From assembly GCA_963669155.1 (NCBI GenBank), contig OZ022576.1, positions 12,332,204 to 12,396,203 on the forward strand: DNA of 64,000 nucleotides, written 5' to 3'. The position numbers and the translations under genes were made by a program. This document shows, one piece after another, positions 53,247 through 64,000 of the stretch (position 1 is its first letter; every line of letters begins with the position of its first letter). The DNA comes from Arbacia lixula (Eukaryota; Echinodermata; Echinoidea; Arbacioida; Arbaciidae). The notes beneath the pieces were generated by a model. It did not search any database. It worked only from the letters and a program-made list of their open reading frames with translations, and was not told the origin of the DNA.

Positions 53247-55007
53247 AGACAAGAAGTGTTTATACAGTATTATGATATGTGTCAAGCTAAAGGCATATTA
53301 ACAACGTGGTGATATTCATGTTTGAAAATGATCACTACTCTGTGCATATTTTTCTTATAATATACATGTTGCAATGCTTGTGCATTCTTTCTGCATAGTG
53401 CACTGACCTGTTGCTAACATGTAAGTCGAGGTACTACCTAATGGAGGAATATACACTACTTCTTGAAATACAAATACTCTCTATTTGGAAGTCAAATGAT
53501 CAACTAGGGCTCACTGCTAAATTGTGTGACCATGCAATTATTGTTAAGACCCCTCACTTTAATGTAGGAAATGTATTTTAGCACACGTCAGGTTTGAATG
53601 ATAAAACGTTAAAGAGTTGAATTACTAGTGTAAATGACGAATGTACTATTGGATGGAAGTGCTGAATTCATAAGAAGAAATGTGTTAGTGAAATGTTTTG
53701 TGATTTGCCTCTTCAAAATAACCTCAGTGAATTACTCCACAGTTCATAATTGTTCAGTTCAAAGTTTTTAATTTTGTGCAATTTGAGCACAGAGTAATTT
53801 TCTGTGGAGCAGTCAACAATGGTTATGACCTTCTGGTTACATACGGGTCTTGACACTTAGAATTGATACAATTATTATATCTAGTAGCAAGTGTAGGATG
53901 CCCCTATTGTTACAATACTATCTTGAGGGTATTAAATTCCTTTTCAAATTGTCACGGAATTAATACGACACTGTTTTAAAAGTTGTGTATTACATTTGAC
54001 AAGGTTCAGCAGTATGTTTACCAAAAATAACAATAATGAAAATAGTAGCACTAAGCAAATATTTGAATGAATATGCTGTAGTTGTTGCAAACCTAGTTTA
54101 CATTGTTGTACGGGATAAGTTGATCATTCGCAGCAACAATACAGCCAATCATATCTACACAGAGCACCTCACAGCCAAATCATGATGCTGCTGGCCCCAA
54201 TAAGTTGATGTGAAAACAAAATATATCTTCTACTCCTAATCAATACTTTGGCAACTTCTATGCATGCTTAAAACAACTGCTGGAGCTGAAATGGGCTACA
54301 TGATGAGAAATTACTGCTCCCAATTGCATTGAAGGAGGTGTGTGGGGCAATTATTATTACTTCTTTATTCTATAAACACCTATTTTTAGAAGGTGTCAAT
54401 TGTGTGCAAATGGTCATCATTCTAAAAGTTTATAATTCCTATCAACAGATATAGGTAGACTTTACTGTGTAGTTTGTTTCATGTGACCAAATGATATGTG
54501 AACAGTTGTATATAGTACATGATATCAATCCTTGTTCCATAGGAATGCCAAAAATTTAAAAAAATGATCTATTAAACCGCTAAAAAATCTAGTGTCAGTG
54601 CTGTCGAACATTCCTCTTGCGAAAAAAATGTTATTGTTGATGTTAAATGGATTAAATGAGGCTTTAAGATTGATAGTTGTTGTGGATGTAACATTTTGCA
54701 TGATGTGTGTTTCACATGTTATTACTGATATTGGGATAAAATGTGAGATGCATAAATCATTTATTCAACCAAGGGCTGATTGCAAAAGGGAAATGAACGA
54801 TGATACATGGGAAGTATTGTCAAGTGGTGAATCGTACTGTCATGTTTGTATATACATATGTTGTTCTTTGTATTAAACCTTGATGACTCAATGATCATAT
54901 GACTACCTAATGTACATGCATTATATTGTATAGGGCACTATATACATATATATTGGATGTTCTGCATGAATCATATGTGATGTATGTAACTGTTTAATGG
55001 AAAGCCA

Positions 55008-55116
55008 GGGGCCATATTTATGAAAGCTTACTAGCCTAGTTGGTTACTACAATGCTTGCATTTCGATGCACTTTAGTAACTAACTAGGCTTAGTAAAGTT
55101 TCATGAATATGGCCCC
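55008..55116. repeat. Foldback repeat family D, copy 3
   Basis: 109 bp, ggggccatatttatgaaagc to gtttcatgaatatggcccc, with arms of about 35 bp and the same centre type (gttactacaatg) as the copy at 19.4 kb. Confidence 0.72.
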
Positions 55117-55259
55117 AGATCTGTAAGCTGCAGACTGTTGAAACTGTGCAAACTATGACCAAACGCTCTGATGTATCATTCAAACAGCAACTAGAGAAAT
55201 TTGTTTCGACTGTGTGCTTGTGCTAGGGACATTAACTGAAGGAAAACTATAAGACTATG

Positions 55260-55265
55260 AATAAA
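55260..55265 (+). terminator. RASSF1/5: Candidate polyadenylation signal (AATAAA) for the RASSF1/5-like transcript
   Basis: Canonical hexamer followed within about 35 bases by gtggtctaatattgcc, a plausible GU-rich element. It is placed here because clear AATAAA hexamers seem rare between the stop codon and this point. Confidence 0.35.
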
Positions 55266-55869
55266 ACTTGCATAATTATATCTAAATATAGCATTGTGGT
55301 CTAATATTGCCTTCATCTCCCTTTTAGAGTATCAGTTTGAAAGAGGAAGGGTGAGGAGGTAAAGAGGGATAACAAAAATAATGATGAGGAGGATAAGGCT
55401 GATGTGAAGAAAAACAAAGAGGAAGAAGAAGAAGACAAAGGTATAGAAGGGGGCGGGGAGGAAGAGGGAGGCGTGGGAAGAATGAGATGATATCAAACAT
55501 GGAAGAAAAAGAACATAACAGCAATACTTTCATCAACACCACCTAATCTATCACTGTTCACTATATCTTAGTTGATTTTGTGGTGATGTAGTGTTTTGAA
55601 GTTTGGAATCAAGGAATTCATATCACCTGTCCAAAACCATTGTGATAATATGAGCTTGCATACATGGTTACTGAACCTCTTTCTGATGAGTTGACCTTAT
55701 CAGGACAGTCTGTGTTATATGAGCCTACACTGTACCAGGAAATTCAATTTGTACTTGCCAGACTTCGGTACAATTCGCTCATCATATAACTGTATTATTT
55801 TCATGCTTGCACCACAATGGACCTTCTACATCAACTCACACCTCATGTATAGATGTATGTAGTAGCAAG

Positions 55870-56026
55870 TATGAGAGCGAGTGAGAAAGAAAGAGAAATG
55901 TAGAGGGAAAGAGAGAGAGAGAGAGACAAAAAGAGATGGGGGGGGGGCATGGGGGAGAAATGGGCAAGAGAATAATACAGCGAGACAGAGATGATGTATG
56001 AACAAGAGAGATAAATAAACAGTAAG

Positions 56027-56075
<49 letters not shown>

Positions 56076-56079
56076 AGAG

Positions 56080-56122
<43 letters not shown>

Positions 56123-56309
56123 AAGACAAAAGAAAATGAGAGGCAGACAGGAGAGAAAGCTTTCACATGAAAAAGAGGGGGAGGAGGTAAAGGAGAGAAA
56201 GAATAAGAGAAAGGGGGAGAGAATCTTGGGAGTGAGAGGGATTGATAGAAAGGGAGGAGGGAAGAAAGAGAACACAGTGAGAGAGTGATAGAGAGAGAGA
56301 GGGGGGGGG

Positions 56310-56361
<52 letters not shown>

Positions 56362-56438
56362 AAGAAAGAGAGAGAAGGGGGAGGGGGTGACAGAGAGACA
56401 GAGGGAGGAGGGAAGAAAGGGGAGAAAGACAGAGAGCT

Positions 56439-56490
<52 letters not shown>
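55870..56490 (+). repeat. Long (GA)n-rich polypurine region
   Basis: About 620 bases, nearly all purine on the plus strand with several pure ga blocks, lying between the two convergent 3' ends. The minus-strand frames are spurious poly Ser-Leu. Confidence 0.9.
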
Positions 56491-56491
<1 letters not shown>

Positions 56492-57454
56492 AATGACATA
56501 GACAGGTGCTATATGTCGCTGTAAACTACTCAAGACACACACATTCACACAGACACACACAAATGCATCATGACCGTAATCCAGAATACACACAATGCTA
56601 CTCACGACACACACACACACACAGATATGGCTGGTCTACATGAAGGAGTGGGGGACACTCGCAACACGATGAACATAGGCACATACACACACAATATCGG
56701 GACACACACAAGACATCATGAAATTGACATTGCACAAAGAGAACAAGGGTGAAAATGTTGAAGCGTACAAAGAGGAGCGGCCAGCCAATCAGCAGAGAGG
56801 AAATGTACATTGGAAGACTCATGGTAACCTTGCTTGCCTTGTCACCATGCAAGCATTTACATTCAGCTGCTGTGGAAATGTGGTGCCCCAAACACTGCAT
56901 ATATCTGCATTTTAAATGAAATTTGCAAAACTTTTGACAAGATATCGCTCTCTCAATTCTAATTTCAACCAAAATTACATGTATGTAATAACCAAATGTA
57001 TGCATACCTTGATTTGTAAACTTCCATTACTGCAAAACGTGTTTTGATTTACCATTTTTTAATTTAAACAAATGAAAGAGGAATGATTTGGCAACACATT
57101 GAATACAGAGATGAAGGTTGTTATGTGCGTGTGGATGTGTGGTAGTAGTAGTAGTGGTACAGGACTTGTAATTGATGTACTGCTATGACCGTGTGGGTCT
57201 CATTCTGATTTGATTTCAGGAAATCAGGAAGGAATCGTCTCAAAATGATAAAATCATTACAATTGGACAAATGCAGACCGCTTAATGCTGAACAGTTCCG
57301 CCATGACCTGTATTCATTATCACTATGATACCCCTCAGTGAAAGTTAGACACAAACTGCCTGTTAGAAGTTAGCCATACACCCAATGTAACATACGAACA
57401 CTACTTATACACGTCCAGAAACACACATACATCAATGTATGCACATACATATAT

Positions 57455-57512
57455 ATACACACACACACACACAGACACACACACACACACACACACACCA
57501 CACACACAAGCA
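57455..57512 (+). repeat. (CA)n microsatellite
   Basis: Roughly 27 ca units with single interruptions. Confidence 0.92.
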
Positions 57513-57684
57513 CACAAAAACGAACATCATCCATACATACACACAGACATCTATACATGCACAATGTATATGTTTAGATATACACTATCTTGAATACTAC
57601 AAATCCAATTTGGTAATCCATATCTGTGCTACAGATTAATAGAGCCATATTCCAAAACAGAAAAGAAAGTTCACTCCGGGGGTG

Positions 57685-60600
57685 TACGTTTTTTAACATC
57701 TTTATTAAAAATTCTCACTGGGAAGTACAAATGATAAGCACTCTACTACAAAAATGTAGGTATTGAACATCAATTAAAAATGGCAAATACATACACCTAC
57801 AGTTAATCTACCAACAAATTTGACAAGCAATTTGCAACAATGAACAGATATTAACATAACAGTATGCCAAAGCAGTTTGACCACAGATTTTTTTCTTCCC
57901 CTTTTTCCAGAAATCAAAGAACATACACATAATATGTTGAAGCAAATGAATGTTAAAAATGTCAACGTTTCTGGAAGGAATAAATAGTTCCCATAGGTTC
58001 ATAGTAGTTTTATACAGAAAACCACACCAGGGTTACCTAATTGTACAAAGTGAAATGTGTGAATTTCAAGGTAAGTCGCCCATAGTGTTTTGTACTTGAG
58101 TATATCCTTAAAAATACAACAGGCTAGTTCTATTGACATTACTGAATACAATTTTTTTTTGACAATTCGAATGATGGACATGATTGTTCCTCTTGTAACA
58201 CAATAAAATTCATTGCAATTTGTAAGAGTCATGATTTTAAAAACTATCGTTATTCTACTGATTAATTCAATATGAATTTATTAAGTTTGAAAGAAGCAAG
58301 TATATTAGTTCACCTGGTTCAGTGGAATATATTTGAAACATAACTAGATCTTATGCCAAGGACATTCTACAAATAAATGTCAATTTCTTTCAGAGACAGG
58401 ATAAATCTTGTCTTGTTAAAAACATGATTAATACCTAATTTAAGATCTAGGAATGGAATTGCAATAGTTATGTACAAAAGTGATTTCACAGTCTAACAGT
58501 CAAAGTTGGAAAAAACTTGCTTAATTTGATAGAGGATGTTAACACATTGAATAACATACTGACCGAATTCAGAAATATTAAAATTGCAACTGCAAATTTC
58601 ATGTTTTGCATTCCCACGTTGTAAATATGAAATTTTGATTCTAAGAAAAAGGTATACCCTCATGAACAGAGTAACAATGAAGAATTCATGGATAGATACT
58701 GACAATGTAACCATGTGATACAATTCATTGGCTGGAATAGAATGGAACAGGATTCACTTGAGTCATATGAATTCATTTTTTGTTTTGACAGAGAACAAAC
58801 ATGATTAATTCACCTGTATTTACCCAATTTATAACTGTATCTGCCAAATGAGATGAAGTGAATGGGGGACAGGCCTACAATCATCAATGGCTGTTATCAC
58901 ACATGGTACCTACTTGTCTTCACAGGTATTCACACCATACGTAAAGGATAGGATAGTGAGAGGATGGACATCCAAAAAGTGAGTTGTATAGCATGGACTG
59001 TCACATCACTCAGGATGGGATTTCTTCCTATCAATCGACATCGTATGGAAATACAAGAGTAGTTTTTCACTCCTATGATTCGTACACTGCATTACAACAA
59101 AATGTTCCGATGATGTCACATAAGGAATTAATCTGGGTACCATTGTCATGCATGATCTTTACATGACAGGTCACAACACACAGCACTTATGGATTTATAC
59201 AGTGTAAAAAAGTAAGGTATTCTTCCCATTTGGCGTTTTCTTCGATTTAAATCTGCTTTGTGCCTTTTCTGAGTAATGCTGCACACATACAAACGATTCA
59301 TGATTTGTCCTTGCATGATAAGCTAAATAAATAACCACAATGTATTACAGACAGTAAGAACACATTACTGGGATCTCAATTTCATTACGCTATATTTCAA
59401 TACACAAGTAAACAGCCAACACAGGAAAACATTAGACATTTGGATTTGTCATACAGGAATAATTTTTTCAAGAAGTTTTGTTGAAAACAGGGACCTAATA
59501 ATACTTAATCTGAGAAATTGAATCTTGAATAGCCTCAAATGCCTCTGCCCCACTTTTAACCAGTAATCATATCGGTACTTTTAATACCTTCAGTTGCAAT
59601 GTTTACATTTCTGTTGCTGCTAAATCAGCATTATGAGCAGCTTTGAGTAGTGAAATTTGAATCACTTTTCTTTTCTTGGAGTTATATTTTGCTTAATTTC
59701 TTCAGAGTAGAGAGGCAAAACAACTCTTATTAAATATTGATAAACTAAGTGAATTAATTCATGAGAATGTTTTACAGGTCACACAGGAGGAGAACAAGAA
59801 CATGCCTCAGGGGGTATGTTTTGGAGCAGAGGCATAAACTACAAGCTTGGGAGGAAATATATACCAGTAAGTAGCAGATTGACAAGGAGTATGGCTTCTA
59901 AAACATATATCAGGACAGTTAAAGAGATTTGTATACTGGTACAATAAAACAAAAAGAAAGCAAACAATATAAGAATATATTACAAGGAAAAGGCCTTCAA
60001 CTGTTAAATTCTACAATAGAAAACTTGCCTATTCAATGTCTGAAAATATGTGAATCTTTTACAAATGCATGATTTTCAGATCATCAAATCGCATGAAAAA
60101 GTTTTACTTGAAAAAATGATTACAGAAGGCAGACAGTCTTTGTAAATATATTGTCTGGCACTTCAGGCTAAAAATGCTGTATACAAGTTGGTCATCAAGT
60201 ATTTATGGATTTATATTTCTTATGAATACAACAAACAATGGACATAAGTTATACACAAATAACATTACCGTTTTAATTGACTGGAATCCACACATCAGTC
60301 AATGGAATTAGTTTTTTAATATATAAATAGTACAAAAATGCCAATAATTTAATTTCGTTTTGGCAAATACTTTCGTAACAATACCGGATCTCAATATCAA
60401 AGGAATTATTTGGCAGCTAGCTCTAGAACAATGAACTTTTCAAGACATCTTCTCAAAGTGAAAAGAATGAAAATGAGTTACTAGTTGCCAACTTTAAGGT
60501 ATCACTCAAGAGTCAAGTTGAAATATTAACCTTTTCCTGCCATGAAAATGGTCAATGTGAAAAAAAAATCACAACTGGACACTACTCTGAAAGATTTTGT

Positions 60601-63600
60601 CTCAATGGAAGAACTAGAAATAGTAATGTATCTACATGGTAACATTACAGTAAAGGCTTACAATTTGTGCACTTATTTTTTCAATAAAAAAGCCCTTAAT
60701 TTCCTTCTTAACCTTTCACTTCATGGAAAAAAATCCAAAATTCCTTATTAAATCTGACATCTTAGGCCCACTCATGAACACATGGGAATTTCATCCACAT
60801 TACTCAAAATTTCAATGGAGTGATTGAACAATATACAATACGCATTGCTAAAAAAACAAGATTTTCTTATTAGAAATACAAATCTACATTAAACAGATAA
60901 ATTATGAAAAACATTTAAGTTGCAGTTTCCTTTTTATGACAAATCTTGTCAATGACATTTCATAGCAAATTATACTGGTTTGCATTAATGTTGTCTTAAC
61001 ATTTACAATTCTGCATGGTTGCAGGAGTAATTCAGAGTATTATCTCAGGTTTGTTGCTTATCGCACTATATTAAGAATACACTGTTTGTCATTCATTTAC
61101 CAGGACACTGTGAACCTCACACTTACTTTGCTGCTGGCTGTTCAAATCTGAACATTTCACACAAACTACACTTGTTCGAGCAACGACACTGAATTTGTCA
61201 AATTTACGATGATGTACTTCAAACTTCCAATGTAATCTCACTGCAACTTTCCACTGAATAATGCAAATGCAAATCAAGTCACCAATATTATTTAGGGTAA
61301 GTAGTAAACATATTAAAAATGGAACAAAAATGTTGACTGGAATGATTCTAATGCAATGTACAAACTACATTTTTCATACTCTACAGGTTTTCCTCATCCA
61401 CAGACAGCTACAAAAGAATATTCACAGAGTTTACAATAAACAACAGTTCTGGACCTCTGTCAGACCTGGTACAGAGTTAAAAGAGAATCATGCACATGGC
61501 CGATTCACTAAAAAGCAATAAATCAATGCAGCACTATTTCAATTCCTCTTTTGATTAGTTTCCTTTTAGAATGGATAAAAGTGCTATGTGCAGACCTCAA
61601 GTGCATATCATATTTAAAAACAATTGTGCATACGTTTGAAGAAAACAACTTTTCTTTTCCCCTTTTTTTGGCAAGAGTTTAGAATGAAATCAGTGGAGAG
61701 AGAAAAACAGGGTTTTGAATTCATTTCATTCTTTTATTTAGCAAGAATATAAAAAGCTCCTGACGACAGTTGCTTTACACAATGAGAACCAGTCTATTGT
61801 GTTCTGTCTGTAAAACAGAATGGAAAGAAAGCCATTACTGAAAAAAAGATGAGATATTGACTCTCCATGTTGCACTGTAAAAAAAAAAAAAGAGTAAAAG
61901 GCAGCATACAGAGAAAACAATAACACAGACCAAAGTAGTCATGCAAATTATACAGAATAAACATAAAATATATACTGCAAGAACAGAATTAAGGCTCTTA
62001 TTTCGTCCTGGTATTTTGACCAAAATACAATGAGAAAATTAAAACCAAGATGAAAATTGGGGAAAGAGGAAAGAATGCACATCTATAAAGCTGCCACTTG
62101 TCTGAGTTGAAAAATAAATAAAATGTGGGTTGGCACAATGACGCTGATCGTAGTCAGTTATTTTATTAATGAAAAAAAAAATGAAGTAAATGAGTATGGA
62201 CACATCATAACATTCTAGCAATCATACACTAGCACCTTTTCCTACGTGGCTTCCATGTCTGACAAGACACACAACTGCTCACCTAAATGGACACACAATA
62301 TCTTGCCGTAAAGCATGCATCCAGTAACAATTATGAAACAATTTTGCACTGTACAGAAACAATGTAATAATTATCAATCAATTAAATAAGATAAAATACT
62401 ACAGGAAAAGAAAAAAAAAAGAGTGAGAAAATTAGTTACTTTAAATTGCAGATACTACTCAATGAAATGGTTATTCAAACTTGAATACAATACTAATACT
62501 GTTCTCACATTTTGGACACCTTCATATATATACTTTTTTTTTTTTCTCATGATGATTTGAAATCTGACCCTCATGATTGAGAGAGTCACTGGTGTTACAC
62601 TCCTTGACTGTACTCTTCACACTACAAACATGTACAATGACTTACTGGATACTTCTACACAACTCTCTTCATATGCACTCTTCTTCTTGTAGCTTGATTC
62701 TATGAACAAAACACAACACTGTTCCATGTGTATTCAATTTTGATGGATTAAGAATGAGAGAAAAATCATGTACATAGTGAAACAATGATACAAATAAAAA
62801 GCAAGATGTACATCAAGGCATGCAGATACTTCAATTTTTTTTCTAAATTTTTGCGACCAGCTCTAATGAAATGGGCAGTTTCCTGTAAAGTGACCATAAA
62901 TGTTTAACTAGCATTACGTTGTAGGGCCTGGTTACTCATTTGTGAGGCCTTCAGAAACTATGATGATTTGAAAGAGACTTGAATACAACTATGTTGTAAA
63001 TACACCTCCGTCCTGCCAAAAACAGACAATTTGAGTTGAAACCTTCTCCACAGTAGATGGTTGTATAAATGTTCAGAGGACGGACAGATTGAGGGACGGA
63101 CAGGGGAAGAGATGAAGGTGGACAAAGCAAATTGATAGTACAATGTGTAACTGGAAAGAGAACACAGGTTGAGACTGAAACTGTAAATCATGCGAAGTGC
63201 AGTCACAAGGGGATGTTTTGTCAGAAAGGGTCTTGCTAAATATTTCTGAATGTTTACTCAGATTCCTTGACCCATCTTCTTTCTTAAGTAATCCATGAAT
63301 CGATTCCCAGTCAGAGGCTCAGATAGAATACAGGTGCCTATAAAGCCCCTACGCCACCTGCTACTACTTACATTGCCGTGTATCTTTAAAAAAATGGCAA
63401 GTTCTTCACAGGAGATTGCTTGTTTTGTGCACTCGTCCATTAAGCTTAATCTTCAAAGGCATATAATTTTGAAAGGAGGAATAGACAACCTTACCATCAG
63501 AATCTGTCACAACAATCAGATGTTGCAATTCATTGATAAAAGAAACACTTGTAAAAAAAATGTCACTCACTGGTCATACCTTACGACAAAATCTAAAAAC

Positions 63601-63778
63601 AAAGCGTGCATTATGGCTAGGTCTTCATCATAATCAAATGGAATCTTCTTTGGTCATGGTAGTGTGGGAGAATTTATTTCTTAAAAATTGTAAACATCAT
63701 GAGTTAGTTAGGCTATTTGTAAGATGCTAGCATAATTTCTTCATCTTCCTACAAGTTCTTTACAAGTTTGGAATGTTC
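57685..63778 (-). other. Probable long 3' UTR of the right-edge minus-strand gene
   Basis: About 6 kb that is AT-rich, looks A-rich on the plus strand (T-rich if read as the minus-strand transcript), and lacks the MITEs, minisatellites and long microsatellites that crowd the rest of the window. It ends at a strong minus-strand AATAAA (57701-57706). A small 60-codon open frame ending in MDYLRKKMGQGI (63258-63440, minus) is the only other coding hint and I do not call it. Confidence 0.35.
57701..57706 (-). terminator. Candidate polyadenylation signal (AATAAA), minus strand
   Basis: Read on the minus strand: tttttaataaagatgttaaa, then acgtacaccc. Typical context of a cleavage site 15-25 bases downstream. 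It marks the likely 3' end of the right-edge gene, 2.4 kb from the RASSF candidate signal. Confidence 0.45.
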
Positions 63779-63937
63779 TCACACTGCAAAAGCAGGTTTT
63801 GCACGAATATCTTCTCCGTACCACTTTTTCACTGCTACAGGTAATACTGGTCTTTCAATCTGTCGCATACACAATTTGTGGTAAATGAGGTCCAGCTTCA
63901 GTAAAATTCTCTCACTGATTCTCTTTTGATGAGAATC
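63779..63937 (-). CDS. Terminal coding exon of an unrecognised gene at the right edge
   Basis: Minus-strand frame open from an AG acceptor (tatttggaag) to a TGA, 52 codons, phase 0 as drawn. It encodes DSHQKRISERILLKLDLIYH, KLCMRQIERPVLPVAVKKWY and GEDIRAKPAFAV. The first half looks helical with leucine spacing; the second half is basic with a proline break. I do not recognise the family. Support: mixed, protein-like composition, a stop followed by about 6 kb with no other open frame of note, and a canonical polyadenylation signal at the far end. The acceptor has a poor pyrimidine tract, so the true exon start may lie further right. Confidence 0.4.
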   Translation of the reverse strand, partial: DSHQKRISERILLKLDLIYHKLCMRQIERPVLPVAVKKWYGEDIRAKPAFAV

Positions 63938-64000
63938 CTTCCAAATACATTATAATTTGTTTTATTAAACAAGTTTATATGACATAAGCAATTAAAATGG

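Larger units (their letters stand above)
47740..55290 (+). other. RASSF1/5: Probable long 3' UTR of the RASSF1/5-like gene
   Basis: No convincing coding exon is seen here on either strand. The plus strand reads T- and G-rich by eye through most of 49-55 kb, as transcribed 3' UTRs often do. A good AATAAA lies at 55260-55265 with a GT-rich stretch after it. The segment begins with decayed SARAH-exon copies and also carries a hairpin MITE, a tRNA-derived SINE, a tandem duplication at 50.3-50.7 kb and a foldback repeat at 55.0 kb. An earlier polyadenylation site cannot be excluded. Confidence 0.35.
55291..57684. other. Spacer between convergent genes: content
   Basis: Polypurine sequence at 55.3-55.5 kb, the long GA region, scattered (CA) runs and the (CA)n at 57.45 kb. 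No gene seen. Confidence 0.5.

Noticed and set aside
55826-56620. 264-residue minus-strand frame
   Set aside because: Ser-Leu repeats from (GA)n; open in all minus frames.
63258-63440. 60-codon minus-strand frame ending in MDYLRKKMGQGI
   Set aside because: It has a possible acceptor inside but no recognisable family and lies in the presumed 3' UTR; may be chance.

Overview
The window looks like nuclear DNA of a marine invertebrate, most likely a deuterostome such as an echinoderm. It is AT-rich, has small exons separated by long introns, is full of short palindromic DNA transposons and microsatellites, and encodes animal-only protein families (IL-17 receptor, RASSF). The lineage is an inference from overall character; no sequence here proves it.

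Three host transcription units can be supported. (1) On the minus strand, from about 25.0 kb down to base 1, lies the 5' half of an interleukin-17-receptor-family gene. Five exons (24489-24704, 10286-10337, 8866-9018, 2475-2620, 236-374) join with matching phases into 235 codons: a signal peptide and the first fibronectin-III-like ectodomain. The membrane segment and the signalling domain lie beyond the left edge. (2) On the plus strand, 34347-47739, is a complete seven-exon RASSF1/3/5-type gene encoding 500 residues (acidic/serine-rich N-terminus, C1 zinc finger, Ras-association domain, SARAH domain). (3) On the minus strand at the right edge is one exon (63779-63937) that seems to end an unrecognised protein, followed by a roughly 6-kb repeat-poor stretch that reads like its 3' UTR. 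Genes 1 and 2 are head-to-head about 9.6 kb apart; genes 2 and 3 are convergent.

Layout. 0-24.5 kb: introns of the receptor gene, holding hairpin MITEs, a TTAA-flanked MITE, tandem repeats and, at 20686-23784, an apparently full-length RTE-like LINE with one intact 1012-residue endonuclease/reverse-transcriptase ORF and a 10-bp target duplication. 24.7-34.3 kb: intergenic, with a 5'-truncated LINE whose tail is the (CAT)n microsatellite, a palindromic MITE, and long polypurine and polypyrimidine tracts. 34.3-47.7 kb: the RASSF gene, with MITEs in its introns. 47.7-55.3 kb: probable long RASSF 3' UTR, beginning with five or so decayed tandem copies of the end of the SARAH exon, one of them interrupted by a MITE. 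55.3-57.7 kb: (GA)n and (CA)n microsatellites between the two convergent 3' ends. 57.7-63.8 kb: probable 3' UTR of the third gene.

The most unusual items are the tandem decayed SARAH-exon copies downstream of the RASSF stop codon, a pair of TIR elements carrying telomere-like CCCTAA repeats, five copies of a TA-flanked near-perfect hairpin MITE that sit inside predicted transcripts, the LINE tail/empty-site pair, and a phase-compatible possible alternative exon in the receptor gene. I saw no CRISPR array, rRNA gene, true tRNA gene or retroviral element.
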